The notes: generated by a model not told the origin, from the sequence alone. DNA of 64,000 nucleotides from Pseudomonas sp. AKS31 (GCF_023634765.1 NZ_JAMLFX010000002.1:959748-1023747); one strand, 5' to 3'; counted from the stretch's first letter, positions 26,383-35,868 are shown. Numbers and translations: made by a program.

Positions 26383-26496
26383 TTACTGATGGCTGACCCA
26401 GAATACCGCTGTTCCTACTACGAGAATGATCAGGAACAAAATGGCCCACGCATCGACACTGCTGTCGCTTTTTCTTGCCTTGGTCGGATTGCTCAT
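26383..26496 (-). CDS. 37-residue single-helix membrane protein
   Basis: A short ORF reading MSNPTKARKSDSSVDAWAIL followed by one strong hydrophobic helix (ILFLIILVVGTAVFWV) and ending SHQ. The ATG at 26494-26496 is preceded by AAGAGGCGATGCA, a good Shine-Dalgarno sequence. A basic, hydrophilic N-terminus and one C-terminal helix suggest an N-in inner-membrane microprotein. It lies between the binding-protein gene and the reductase gene and is transcribed on the minus strand. Function unknown. Confidence 0.65.
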   Translation of the reverse strand: MSNPTKARKSDSSVDAWAILFLIILVVGTAVFWVSHQ

Positions 26497-26788
26497 TGCA
26501 TCGCCTCTTGTCGGTTTTATCGGTGATTGCAGAAAGACTCGACCACAGTTAAGACGATGATTGTCCGCACGACAAATGTGGGTTAGGTGACAGCCATTCT
26601 CGTTAGGCGATTTGGTTCTTTACATATACTCAAACATCACTTTTGCGCATAACTGCAAACGGGTATATTGCCCCGGCTCCGTTAGGGAGTGCGCGGCCGT
26701 GCGCGCAGAATTGCAGAGGCACATTCGGACTCCAGCAAGCGAAAACGCAGCGTTTTCCGAGTAGCCCAAGCCTGAGAACAGGACTTAT

Positions 26789-28447
26789 ATGTACGTATAC
26801 GACGAGTACGATCAGCGGATCATCGAGGACCGCGTCAAGCAGTTCCGTGATCAGACCCGACGCTATCTGGCAGGTGAGCTGAGCGAAGAAGAATTCCGCC
26901 CCCTGCGCCTGCAAAATGGCCTGTACATCCAGCGCTTCGCGCCGATGTTGCGGGTGGCGGTGCCTTACGGCCAGCTGACTTCGCGTCAGGTGCGCATGAT
27001 GGCCAGGATTGCCCGCGACTACGACAAGGGCTACGCCCACATCAGTACGCGGCAGAACGTGCAGTTCAACTGGCCGGCGGTGGAAGACATCCCGGACATC
27101 CTGGCTGAACTGGCCACCGTGCAGATGCACGCGATCCAGACCAGCGGCAACTGCCTGCGCAACGTCACCACCGACCAGTTCGCCGGTGTCGCTGCCGACG
27201 AAGTGATCGACCCGCGCCCATGGTGCGAGATCGTCCGTCAGTGGACCACGTTCCACCCGGAATTCGCCTACCTGCCACGGAAGTTCAAGATCGCCGTCAA
27301 CGGTTCGACCGCTGACCGTGCGGCCATTGAAGTCCACGACATCGGCCTTGAGCCGGTGCACAACGCCGCTGGCGAACTGGGCTTCCGCGTGCTGGTCGGC
27401 GGCGGCCTCGGTCGTACCCCGGTCGTTGGCGCGTTCATCAACGAATTCCTGCCGTGGCAGGATCTGTTGAGCTACCTCGACGCCATCCTGCGGGTGTACA
27501 ACCGCTACGGCCGTCGCGACAACAAATACAAGGCGCGGATCAAGATCCTCGTCAAAGCGCTCACGCCGGAAGTGTTCGCGCAAAAAGTCGATGCGGAAAT
27601 GGAACACCTGCGCGGTGGCCAGACCACATTGACCGAAGCCGAACTGCATCGCGTCGCCAAGCACTTCGTCGACCCGGACTACAAGGCGCTGGACGACCAG
27701 ACCGCGCAACTGGCCGAGCTGGACCAAGAGCATCCTGGCTTCGCCCGCTGGCGCACCCGCAACACCCTGGCGCACAAGAAGCCGGGCTATGTGGCCGTGA
27801 CCCTGTCGCTCAAGCCGACCGGCGTTGCCCCGGGCGATATCACTGACAAGCAACTCGACGCCGTCGCCGATCTGGCCGATCGCTACAGCTTCGGGCAACT
27901 GCGCACCTCGCACGAGCAGAACATCATTCTGGCCGACGTCGAGCAAAGCCAGTTGTTCGCCCTGTGGGGTGAACTGCGTGAAAGCGGTTTCGCCACGCCG
28001 AACATCGGCCTGCTGACCGACATCATCTGCTGCCCTGGCGGTGACTTCTGCTCGCTGGCCAACGCCAAGTCGATCCCGATTGCCGAGTCGATCCAGCGTC
28101 GCTTCGACGACCTCGACTATCTGTTCGACATCGGTGAACTGGACCTGAACATCTCCGGTTGCATGAACGCCTGTGGTCACCACCACGTCGGCCACATCGG
28201 AATCCTCGGCGTGGACAAGAAAGGCGAAGAGTTCTATCAGGTCTCCCTCGGCGGCAGTGCCAGCCGTGATGCGAGCCTGGGCAAGATCCTCGGCCCGTCC
28301 TTCGCTCAGGAAGCCATGCCGGACGTGATCTCGAAGCTGATCGACGTGTACGTTGAACAACGTACCGAAGACGAGCGCTTCATCGACACCTACCAGCGTA
28401 TTGGCATCGACCTCTTCAAGGAACGCGTCTATGCAGCGAATCATTAA
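26789..28447 (+). CDS. cysI: Sulfite/nitrite reductase haemoprotein, CysI type
   Basis: 552-residue sirohaem and [4Fe-4S] reductase that makes sulfide from sulfite in assimilation (annotated as nitrite/sulfite reductase in Pseudomonas). The sirohaem-facing repeats include GYAHISTRQNVQFNW and the cluster-binding cysteines are clear as DIICCPGGDFCSLANAKS and ISGCMNACGHHHVGHIG. The 300-bp leader holds a possible promoter (TTGCGC near 26643 and TATTGC 17 bp later) and no other gene. The DUF934 gene overlaps its end by 17 bp, the usual arrangement for this reductase. Confidence 0.93.
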   Translation: MYVYDEYDQRIIEDRVKQFRDQTRRYLAGELSEEEFRPLRLQNGLYIQRFAPMLRVAVPYGQLTSRQVRMMARIARDYDKGYAHISTRQNVQFNWPAVEDIPDILAELATVQMHAIQTSGNCLRNVTTDQFAGVAADEVIDPRPWCEIVRQWTTFHPEFAYLPRKFKIAVNGSTADRAAIEVHDIGLEPVHNAAGELGFRVLVGGGLGRTPVVGAFINEFLPWQDLLSYLDAILRVYNRYGRRDNKYKARIKILVKALTPEVFAQKVDAEMEHLRGGQTTLTEAELHRVAKHFVDPDYKALDDQTAQLAELDQEHPGFARWRTRNTLAHKKPGYVAVTLSLKPTGVAPGDITDKQLDAVADLADRYSFGQLRTSHEQNIILADVEQSQLFALWGELRESGFATPNIGLLTDIICCPGGDFCSLANAKSIPIAESIQRRFDDLDYLFDIGELDLNISGCMNACGHHHVGHIGILGVDKKGEEFYQVSLGGSASRDASLGKILGPSFAQEAMPDVISKLIDVYVEQRTEDERFIDTYQRIGIDLFKERVYAANH

Positions 28448-28925
28448 GAACAACGCGGTCGTCGACGAAACCTGGCACTTACTGCCCAAGGATTTCAACA
28501 TCGACGAGATCAGCAACTGCGACGACCTGATCGTGCCATTGCAGCTGTGGCGCGAACACAGCCGCATGCTCAAGGCCCGTGACGGTGGTCTGGGTGTTTG
28601 GCTGGACGCCGACGAAGAAGCCGAGGAAATCGGTGACGACGTCGATCAATTTCAGGTGATTGCCCTGAACTTCCCGGCCTTCACTGACGGCCGCAACTAC
28701 TCCAACGCGCGCCTGCTGCGTGACCGCTACGGTTTCAAAGGCGAACTGCGGGCGATTGGTGACGTGCTGCGCGACCAGCTGTTCTACATGCACCGCTGTG
28801 GTTTCGACGCCTTTGCCATTCGTGCGGACAAAGACCCGTACGAAGCCCTGGAAGGCCTCAAGGACTTTTCGGTGACCTATCAGGCCGCCACCGACGAACC
28901 GCTGCCGCTGTTCCGTCGCCGCTGA
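28431..28925 (+). CDS. DUF934 protein, CysI partner
   Basis: 164-residue acidic protein starting MQRIIKNNAVVDETWHLL and containing FPAFTDGRNYSNARLLRDRYG and a C-terminal FRR. This is the DUF934 family, almost always found directly behind a CysI-type sulfite reductase and predicted to support sulfur assimilation. The ATG at 28431 overlaps the cysI end by 17 bp, showing translational coupling. In-frame codons upstream of this start lie inside cysI and are rejected. Confidence 0.92.
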   Translation: MQRIIKNNAVVDETWHLLPKDFNIDEISNCDDLIVPLQLWREHSRMLKARDGGLGVWLDADEEAEEIGDDVDQFQVIALNFPAFTDGRNYSNARLLRDRYGFKGELRAIGDVLRDQLFYMHRCGFDAFAIRADKDPYEALEGLKDFSVTYQAATDEPLPLFRRR

Positions 28926-28928
28926 TCA

Positions 28929-28962
28929 AAGACCCCGGGGCCGCGCCTGCGGACTCGGGGTT
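28929..28962. terminator. Terminator between DUF934 gene and the NEL-effector gene
   Basis: The stretch from AGACCCCG to CGGGGTTTTC can pair as ACCCCG with CGGGGT around a GC-rich loop, followed by TTTT on the plus strand. It lies in the 43-bp gap between the convergent genes. The stem is short, so confidence is moderate. Confidence 0.55.
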
Positions 28963-28968
28963 TTCTGC

Positions 28969-31900
28969 TTAACCCTTGGATTGTCCAAACCGGCCCGGCG
29001 CCGTCGTCGGCGGCAACGTCAAACCAGGGTGGCGACTCAAAGCCAGAGTTGTCAGGTGCCTGCGAACCTGCGCAGCTTCGTTCCTGAAATTATCAAGAAT
29101 GGTCTTCATCTGTTGCGAGGCCGCCTGGCGAGACAGCCCGGCTCGCCGCTCCAATTGCGCCAGTGATCGGCCGCTACGTTGCAGGTTGTCTTCAAATGCA
29201 GCTCGCTGCGTCTCTGCCAGGTACTCCGACCAGAACTCCTCCTGACTGATCGACTCCAGTAGTTGCGGGCCTTGCTCGGCCCTGATCACCTCCAGACCGA
29301 CCTGATCGATTTGGCCGGCGGTCACTTCAACGTCCAGCACGGTATTCAGTTGCCGGGGTTGTCCGGGCAGTTGCAGTCGTTCGGCCAGGCGCACCCTGTA
29401 CAGCAGACTGACATCCAGCGCCTGCTGCGCGGTGAGTGAAGCGGACTGCGCACGCTGCGCGATGTCCATCAAGGCGTGCCTGTGCACTTCATGCAAGCGA
29501 AACATTCCGCGCAACAGGCCGATCAGCTCCCCTTCCAGTGTTTGCGTACCGGTGCGCACAGCCGCGACTGCCCGATAACACAGACATCTGACCTCAAGAT
29601 CACTGAACAGCACGGCGACATTGACGGCGCTTGCCTGGCCGGCCCTGGCCATGCGAAACAGCGTTCGGCGCAATCTGGCGTCTGTGCAGATAGCCTCCAG
29701 CACGCCCCACACGCGCTGGGCCAGTTGATCGCGGGTGTGGGTGAAATCAGCGGTTGCGCGCAATTGTTCAAGCACCTCGAAAAAGTCCCGTGATTGCGGA
29801 TCCGCCAGCAAAGACGTCAGCACCTCCTGCGCACGCGCAACCGACACTTGCGACAAACCATTCACCCAGCCGGCACCTTCCCTATCGACAGCCTGCCACG
29901 CCGTACCCGGGTAGTCATGAGCCATCACGCCAAAGCCGCTACCCTGGGTCCTTTGGTATTGCGCAATCGCCTTCAGGCTCGACGCTGACAGCGGGTTGCC
30001 GTCAAGGCAGGTGCCACGATTCAACGCGGCGCGGTAGTTGAACACTGCTGCGGGCACCTCGACGATATTGTTATTGCGAAGGCCCAGCGCCTGCAGTTCA
30101 GTCAGCGCATCAATGTCCGAGGGCCAATCGGAAATTCCGCAGGCACGCAGATCCAGGCGCCGCAATCGACGCTGCGCCGTTAGCCGCGGTGTGCGCCCCA
30201 ATGTCGGGTTCAAACTCAGATCCAGCGAAACCAGGCCATCGTTGTTGCCGAACTCGGGAACTGAACGCTCAGTGAGCTCGATCTGGTTTTCACTCAAATC
30301 CAGATGTCGCAGACCGGACATTTCTTCAATCGCCTGCGGCACGCGCGTCAGCCCGTTACCTGATAAATCCAGCGTGCTCAGCCGGGAAAAATTGCGCAAA
30401 AAGCTGTTCAACCCGGCGCTGGCCCCCACCCCACTCATCCGCAACACAGCGATGTGATTGAAGTCGGCCACGATCACCGGCAACTCCCCCAGAGGCACCC
30501 GGTCCAGTATCAGACTGGGTGCGCTGTTACCCGATTCATCAGTCACGCGGGTTTCTCGGCGCCAGGCACGCCGGATCGCTCGTGCCGCCAGAGATTTGCT
30601 GTGCGAGGGCACCTTTTCGCGCCCACCGCTATCCGTGTGATACCAGGTGTCGCGATGGACCCAGCGTTCCAGCGTCTCGACCATCGTTTGGTACTCAACC
30701 CGCATGCGCTCGAGTGTCCTGATGGCCAAGACGTCGTCCGCCTCCAGTGACGCTACAAACAGCTTGATCTGCTCGGTGGAATGGGAAGGATACAGTTCGC
30801 CCGCCCGCTGCATGATCGCTGGCGATCTGGAGGGCAAGGGGCTGGTGTCTGGCGCCGAGAGCCCCATGGAGTGTTCGATCTGGCGATCCGCCAGTCCCAT
30901 CGGCGAGCGGTAGTCTGCACCCAGCGCTTCGATATTCAGCAACCGGGAAAACGGCTCGCGGCGCTGCAATGCCACTGCGGTAATGTTCTGCCGAAGACCA
31001 CTGCCATCGGTGTCCGTGGCCACACCAAGCGCCTTTCGGGCATGTGCCGGCAGGTTTTCCCATAAAGCCTGGAAAAAATCTGCGCGGGGGCTGGCGGGCG
31101 ACGTCGACACGACCGTTCCCTGCGCATCCACATCGCCGGGCCACCCGGGCAAGTGCGTCAAGGCATCGAGTACCAACCCGTCAGCGTCGTCGCCGCTGAA
31201 CGAATCCAGATACAGCGCCTCGTACGCGCGGTTCAACCGCTGAACCGGCTGAAAGCGCCGTGCCTCTTCGGCGAGTCGCAACGGCACTTTGGCCGAGTCA
31301 AGTTGCGCCCATTCATTGATATCGGCATACCGTACAAACTCATCGGCGATGCTGGCTGACAATGGTGCAAAAGCCTTGCAAATGATTTCTCCGCGGACGC
31401 TTTCGCAGACATCAACGCGTCGATACAGCCGACTCATCAGCGCCGGCCGCTGGCCCGACGCAAGTGTACCGATACAGGCCAAAAGCGAGGTAACCTGCTC
31501 TGATGCTTTTCCTGCGGTCGAGCCCAGCAAATTCGACCGCTCATCCGCCTTGAGACCCGCCAGCAGTGACGTGTGAAACTCTCCCTGGTGCAGCGTATCC
31601 TTGCTGATTTCCAGGCGTCTGGATGCACTCTCAGCGCCATAACGCGCCACCTCTTGCGCCCCGACGTCGTTCACAATCACCGCCAGATCCGCAGGCCAGC
31701 GCGACGCCGTGGTCAGCAGGTACAACTGCAGATCAGCATCGGCTGAAGAAACCAGCGATGGCGTGCCGATCTGCTCCAGAAACTGCGAAACCTGCGCATC
31801 GGCGCGAAAGCGTCTGACGGTGTCGGCCAGCAATGCCATCGTCTCGCCACGCTGCACGAACGAATGGCGTAGCTGTGTTTCATCGATGCCGGTGCAGGCG

Positions 31901-33738
31901 ATGACTTGCAGGACACGGGCATCGGGCAGCCCTTCTTCGCGATAACCGAGGCGGCGCAGGAGCGTGAGCGGGCTCCAGCCCTGCGCCAGTTCCGAATCGT
32001 GGCGCCATGCCCCTGCTCCATTGGTTTCGAGTAATGGGCGGTAGCGCGCAGATGGCGGCGTGCCATGCACCTCCCACAGCCCGGTGCCGGCGACCGGACG
32101 TACTGCATAGGCATCCGCGCCCAGCGGCAGAAAACGCTCATCCCCCTGCCGGATCAAGCCCTGACTGTCCGGCGAAAGCCCCGCAAGAACCGGCTCCCAT
32201 TGGCGATAGGCGGCCATGTCCGCACACCACAGCCGATGGCCGTCGCCTTCAATAGGCAGGCGTCGCAAACCCTGAACGAACGTTGATGAACGCAGGGTTT
32301 TGTAAACCTTGCCTGCGGCCACTCCACCGGCTGCGAATGCCGTCATGAGGATCAGGTTTTCCAGGGTATCGAACAGGCAATCCGTCGCGTGTTCCTGATC
32401 GCCATAAGCCCAGCTCTCCACACCTTCGTAGACCTCGCTGAGCAATTGCAGGCCGGCCACAGCAAACATCATTTCGCCAAGGACAGGGACAAAAGAGGCA
32501 AAGAACGCCAGCGTGTTCAAGCCGATGGACTTATAGGTATCCAGCCGCCCCAAGCGGGTCTTTTCATCTTCATCACCGGTCGGTACCACCAGCAACCGCG
32601 CTTCCGCGCGGAATCTTTTCGAGTGATGCCGAAACAGCGCCAGAAAGAGATCGTGCTTTGCATCGCCTTCCAGGGCGACGGCCGTCACCGGCAAGTAGAA
32701 CGTGGCGAATGGAAACTGCGCGGTATTGGCGTTCAGCAGTCTTACATTCAGCCCCGTGATGAACGTCGAGCGCTCGCCAAGGAGGATGAAACGCATGAAA
32801 AAACTGCGCCATTTCACATCTCGCAAGCGCATGCTCAACTGGCGTTCGAACATCGGGAACGAGGCGTATTCTTTCAGCGGATGATCCGGGTCACCCGGTA
32901 TGTAGACCACACAGCGCTCGTCATCATCGTCGGCACGTACGCCGACCGGCCCGATCAACATCGGTCCGCTCAACGTTACCCCGAGCATTTCGAGATTGTG
33001 ATACCCCAACGTGTTAGTGCCCAGACTGATCGTGGACGCCGAATCCTTGACCGATTCGAGCATCGCGTAAACATCTGCACTGATATGTCCGCGAAGCAAT
33101 GCGATATGCCGATCAACATCGAATTGATCCTTTGAACACGCCACTGCAGCGGTCTGCAAACTGCCGATCTGAGTTTCACTGCCAAACAACGCTTCTACAT
33201 GTTTCTGGTATTGCGCACCCAGATCGAGATCTCGACACAGTTTGGCGAACTGATGAGGTTCGAGTGGCAGTATCTGACTGCGCTGCCCTTTAACGCGAGG
33301 CGGAACATACAGAAACGAGTTATCGCTATAGTTGCCAGACTTTGTTTCTGACAGTTCGAAATTCTCGCAGGCTGCCGTCAACACGTCGCGCTTGATCGGC
33401 AGTACAAGTTTTTTGCGCAATCCCAACAGGCTGGACGTCGAGCGCACATGCTGGAAGAGCGCGCCCGCGACGTCAAACGGCTCTCCCAGTTTCTGTGACA
33501 TCGCTTTAGCCAACAGGGGCGCACAGAAAGCTTGCGGAGAACTCAACGCCTGGGCCTGCTCACGCGCGAGGTGCCGGGACTTGTAGCTGGTTTTAAGGCT
33601 GGTGTAGAGGGCGTCGCGTACGGCATTCGACGATTCAAGCAACCAAGCGGGAATTTGTTCTTTGAACAACTCAAAAAAGACGCCTTGTTGGGCTGGCGTC
33701 ATGTCAGGCGTTTTCAGTTTTGCATTTTCAACATCCAT
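28969..33738 (-). CDS. Large LRR effector with dermonecrotic-toxin-like N-terminus and NEL E3 ubiquitin-ligase-type C-terminus
   Basis: 1589-residue protein with the architecture of Pseudomonas NEL-type effectors. The N-terminal ~500 residues resemble DUF6543/dermonecrotic-toxin-like proteins (VYIPGDPDHPLKEYASFPMF). A hydrophobic segment (LNTLAFFASFVPVLGEMMFA) follows. About five leucine-rich repeats occupy residues ~1085-1245 (LSTLDLSGNGLTRVP, LRHLDLSENQIEL, LRRLDLRACGISDWP, LQALGLRNNNIVEVP). The NEL domain follows (MFRLHEVHRHALMDIAQ, EEFWSEYLAETQ). At the position of the family's catalytic Cys-x-Asp the sequence is ASAVNVAVLFSDLEV: Ser1370 and Val1372. The ATG at 33736-33738 has AAGG 9 bases upstream; a TTG three codons earlier is less likely. 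NEL ligases transfer ubiquitin in host cells, so this copy may be inactive or altered. No secretion genes are nearby. Confidence 0.85.
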   Translation of the reverse strand: MDVENAKLKTPDMTPAQQGVFFELFKEQIPAWLLESSNAVRDALYTSLKTSYKSRHLAREQAQALSSPQAFCAPLLAKAMSQKLGEPFDVAGALFQHVRSTSSLLGLRKKLVLPIKRDVLTAACENFELSETKSGNYSDNSFLYVPPRVKGQRSQILPLEPHQFAKLCRDLDLGAQYQKHVEALFGSETQIGSLQTAAVACSKDQFDVDRHIALLRGHISADVYAMLESVKDSASTISLGTNTLGYHNLEMLGVTLSGPMLIGPVGVRADDDDERCVVYIPGDPDHPLKEYASFPMFERQLSMRLRDVKWRSFFMRFILLGERSTFITGLNVRLLNANTAQFPFATFYLPVTAVALEGDAKHDLFLALFRHHSKRFRAEARLLVVPTGDEDEKTRLGRLDTYKSIGLNTLAFFASFVPVLGEMMFAVAGLQLLSEVYEGVESWAYGDQEHATDCLFDTLENLILMTAFAAGGVAAGKVYKTLRSSTFVQGLRRLPIEGDGHRLWCADMAAYRQWEPVLAGLSPDSQGLIRQGDERFLPLGADAYAVRPVAGTGLWEVHGTPPSARYRPLLETNGAGAWRHDSELAQGWSPLTLLRRLGYREEGLPDARVLQVIACTGIDETQLRHSFVQRGETMALLADTVRRFRADAQVSQFLEQIGTPSLVSSADADLQLYLLTTASRWPADLAVIVNDVGAQEVARYGAESASRRLEISKDTLHQGEFHTSLLAGLKADERSNLLGSTAGKASEQVTSLLACIGTLASGQRPALMSRLYRRVDVCESVRGEIICKAFAPLSASIADEFVRYADINEWAQLDSAKVPLRLAEEARRFQPVQRLNRAYEALYLDSFSGDDADGLVLDALTHLPGWPGDVDAQGTVVSTSPASPRADFFQALWENLPAHARKALGVATDTDGSGLRQNITAVALQRREPFSRLLNIEALGADYRSPMGLADRQIEHSMGLSAPDTSPLPSRSPAIMQRAGELYPSHSTEQIKLFVASLEADDVLAIRTLERMRVEYQTMVETLERWVHRDTWYHTDSGGREKVPSHSKSLAARAIRRAWRRETRVTDESGNSAPSLILDRVPLGELPVIVADFNHIAVLRMSGVGASAGLNSFLRNFSRLSTLDLSGNGLTRVPQAIEEMSGLRHLDLSENQIELTERSVPEFGNNDGLVSLDLSLNPTLGRTPRLTAQRRLRRLDLRACGISDWPSDIDALTELQALGLRNNNIVEVPAAVFNYRAALNRGTCLDGNPLSASSLKAIAQYQRTQGSGFGVMAHDYPGTAWQAVDREGAGWVNGLSQVSVARAQEVLTSLLADPQSRDFFEVLEQLRATADFTHTRDQLAQRVWGVLEAICTDARLRRTLFRMARAGQASAVNVAVLFSDLEVRCLCYRAVAAVRTGTQTLEGELIGLLRGMFRLHEVHRHALMDIAQRAQSASLTAQQALDVSLLYRVRLAERLQLPGQPRQLNTVLDVEVTAGQIDQVGLEVIRAEQGPQLLESISQEEFWSEYLAETQRAAFEDNLQRSGRSLAQLERRAGLSRQAASQQMKTILDNFRNEAAQVRRHLTTLALSRHPGLTLPPTTAPGRFGQSKG

Positions 33739-33807
33739 GTTTAACAACCTTAATCTGACTTGAGCACTCAGAATAAAGTTGAAATAAAACTCGATACAGC
33801 GCGATTA

Positions 33808-33836
33808 GTTGATGAACTCAAACAGAATTCATCAAC
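33808..33836. promoter_or_regulatory. Inverted repeat GTTGATGAA...TTCATCAAC upstream of the NEL-effector gene
   Basis: A perfect 9-bp inverted repeat with an 11-base spacer lies 70 bp upstream of the effector start in a markedly AT-rich stretch. It could be an operator or an RNA hairpin in the 5' leader. No hrp-box-like GGAACC-N15/16-CCAC pair was found by eye. Confidence 0.35.
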
Positions 33837-33884
33837 AATCAAGAAGTTGAAAATACATATGTAGTGCACAGTTTTTCTGAAACA

Positions 33885-33912
33885 CGCTCGCATGACGGTT
33901 GTCATGCGAGCG
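33885..33912 (-). terminator. Terminator of sohB
   Basis: CGCTCGCATGAC (33885-33896) pairs perfectly with GTCATGCGAGCG (33901-33912) around GGTT. It lies 10 bases beyond the sohB stop. On the minus strand it is followed by TGTTTC, a weak T-run. It separates sohB from the effector promoter region. Confidence 0.75.
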
Positions 33913-33921
33913 TCGGAGTAT

Positions 33922-34953
33922 TTACCAGAAACGCTGTTGGGTCAGCCGACTCCACCAGCTCAGCAGCACGCGGTCGACCGAACCGCTGGCCGCCATGCCG
34001 ATACGCTCCTGCAAGCTTTTGCGTTCGGCGTAGTGCAGGTGATAGACCTCAGCCTTTTTCGCCCGGTCTGCGAGGTATTCATCGCTGGTCTTGAGCTCAT
34101 CGACCAGTTGTTTGTCCAGCGCCGCGACGCCGAGCCAGACTTCACCGGTGGCCACATCGTCAATCGCCAGTTGCGGGCGATAGCGCGCCACGAAGTTCTT
34201 GAACAGTTGATGGGTGATGTCCAGGTCTTCCTGAAACTTCTCGCGGCCCTTCTCGGTGTTTTCGCCAAACACGGTCAAGGTGCGCTTGTACTCGCCGGCG
34301 GTGAGGACCTCAAAATCGATGTCGTGCTTCTTCAGCAAGCGGTTGACGTTGGGCAGTTGCGCAACCACGCCGATCGAGCCGAGAATCGCGAACGGCGCAC
34401 TGATGATCTTCTCGCCGATGCACGCCATCATGTAGCCGCCGCTGGCCGCAACCTTGTCGATGCACACGGTCAGCGGTACGCCGGCCTCGCGGATACGCGC
34501 CAGTTGCGAGGAAGCCAGACCATAGCTGTGAACCATGCCGCCACCGCTCTCCAAACGCAGGACCACTTCGTCTTTGGGGGTAGCGAGGGTCAGCAATGCG
34601 GTGATTTCGTGGCGCAGGCTTTCGGTCGCCGAAGCCTTGATGTCGCCGTCGAAATCCAGCACGAATACGCGCGATTTGGCTTCAGGCGGTTTCTTCTGCT
34701 TTTTCGCGCTTTTCTCGGACTTGGCCTCGCCTTTGCGCAAAGCCTTGAGCTGATCCTTGTCGAGCAGCGTCTGCTCCAGGCGCTCACGCAGGCCCTTGTA
34801 GAAATCATTGAGTTTGCTGACCTGCAACTGACCGGCCGATTTGCGCCGGCCCTTGCTGCGCAATGCGGCAAAACTGGCAAGCACCACCAGAATGGCGACT
34901 ACCAGGGTGACGGTCTTGGCCAGAAAACTGGCGTATTCGGTGAAAAACTCCAC
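33922..34953 (-). CDS. sohB: Inner-membrane serine protease SohB
   Basis: 343-residue protein of the SohB/S49 family, related to signal-peptide peptidase A. An N-terminal membrane anchor (AKTVTLVVAILVVLASFAAL) precedes a charged linker. The protease domain includes VFVLDFDGDIKASATESLR, the LRLESGGGMVHSYG loop, the catalytic serine in VCIDKVAASGGYMMACIG, and the catalytic lysine expected in VLTAGEYKRTLT. It degrades membrane or periplasmic polypeptides. Length agrees with the family. Transcribed alone, ending at the strong hairpin downstream. Confidence 0.93.
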   Translation of the reverse strand: MEFFTEYASFLAKTVTLVVAILVVLASFAALRSKGRRKSAGQLQVSKLNDFYKGLRERLEQTLLDKDQLKALRKGEAKSEKSAKKQKKPPEAKSRVFVLDFDGDIKASATESLRHEITALLTLATPKDEVVLRLESGGGMVHSYGLASSQLARIREAGVPLTVCIDKVAASGGYMMACIGEKIISAPFAILGSIGVVAQLPNVNRLLKKHDIDFEVLTAGEYKRTLTVFGENTEKGREKFQEDLDITHQLFKNFVARYRPQLAIDDVATGEVWLGVAALDKQLVDELKTSDEYLADRAKKAEVYHLHYAERKSLQERIGMAASGSVDRVLLSWWSRLTQQRFW

Positions 34954-35157
34954 AGAGACTCCTTAAACGATGCGCGGAGGCGGGACACGCGCGGGATGGC
35001 TCAAGCATACCCATGCGCCGGCTTGTCGACCAGCCGTGAAAACTCTGGCAACACCCCTGTAACGGGCATTTCAAACAAGCGTATGTTTTTTCATTGACAG
35101 CTACCCGTCATCCTCATAACCTCGCCACAACCTTCAACGTACCGGGATGACGCGGAC

Positions 35158-35868
35158 GTGGGCAGCATCTACTTGATTCGACATGGCCAGGCCTCCTTTG
35201 GTGCAGACGACTATGACGTCCTCTCGCCGACCGGTGTGCGTCAGGCAGAAATCCTCGGTCAGCACCTTGCTGAACTTGGCATCAGCTTCGATCGCTGCCT
35301 CGCCGGTAACCTGCGTCGTCAGCAGCACACGGCCACCAGCGCACTGGCGCAATACGCCGCCAAAGGGCTGCCGGTGCCGACCCTGGAAACCGATTCGGCA
35401 TTCAACGAATTCGATGCCGACGCGGTGATTCGAGCGCTGCTCCCGGACATGCTGGCGGACGAGCCTGAAGCCCTCGACATCTTGCGCAATGCCGCGCAGA
35501 ACCGTGGCGAATTCCAACGGATTTTCGCCCTGATCATCGAGCGCTGGCTGGCCGGCACTTACGACACACCGGGGCTGGAAAGCTGGTTGAGTTTCGTCGA
35601 ACGGGTTCAGGCCGGGCTGCACCGGATCCTGGAACAGGCTGGCGCCAAACAGAAAATCGCCGTGTTCACCTCCGGCGGCACCATCACCGCCCTGCTCCAC
35701 CTCATTACGCAAATGCCCGCCAGACAGGCCTTTGAATTGAACTGGCAAATCGTCAACACCTCGCTCAACCATCTGAAGTTCCGCGGTCGCGAGGTGGCTT
35801 TGGCCTCCTTCAACAGTCATGCGCACCTGCAACTGTTGAAGGCTCCGGAACTCATCACTTTCCGCTGA
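35158..35868 (+). CDS. Histidine phosphatase (phosphoglycerate mutase-like)
   Basis: 236-residue protein with the catalytic RHG motif at the N-terminus (IYLIRHGQASFG), an early DRCLAGNLRRQQHTA region and the second active-site histidine expected near FTSGGTITALL. This branch-2 histidine phosphatase family acts on small phosphorylated metabolites or proteins; the substrate is unknown. The start is a GTG at 35158, since the only close ATG (35146) is in another frame. A TTGACA hexamer at 35094-35099 with CATAAC 15 bp later may be its promoter. The SCP2 gene follows after 52 bp. Confidence 0.85.
   Translation: MGSIYLIRHGQASFGADDYDVLSPTGVRQAEILGQHLAELGISFDRCLAGNLRRQQHTATSALAQYAAKGLPVPTLETDSAFNEFDADAVIRALLPDMLADEPEALDILRNAAQNRGEFQRIFALIIERWLAGTYDTPGLESWLSFVERVQAGLHRILEQAGAKQKIAVFTSGGTITALLHLITQMPARQAFELNWQIVNTSLNHLKFRGREVALASFNSHAHLQLLKAPELITFR

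Noticed and set aside
26630..28573. 647-codon minus-strand frame opposite the sulfite reductase gene
   Set aside because: Antisense shadow of cysI, whose cluster cysteines are intact on the plus strand.
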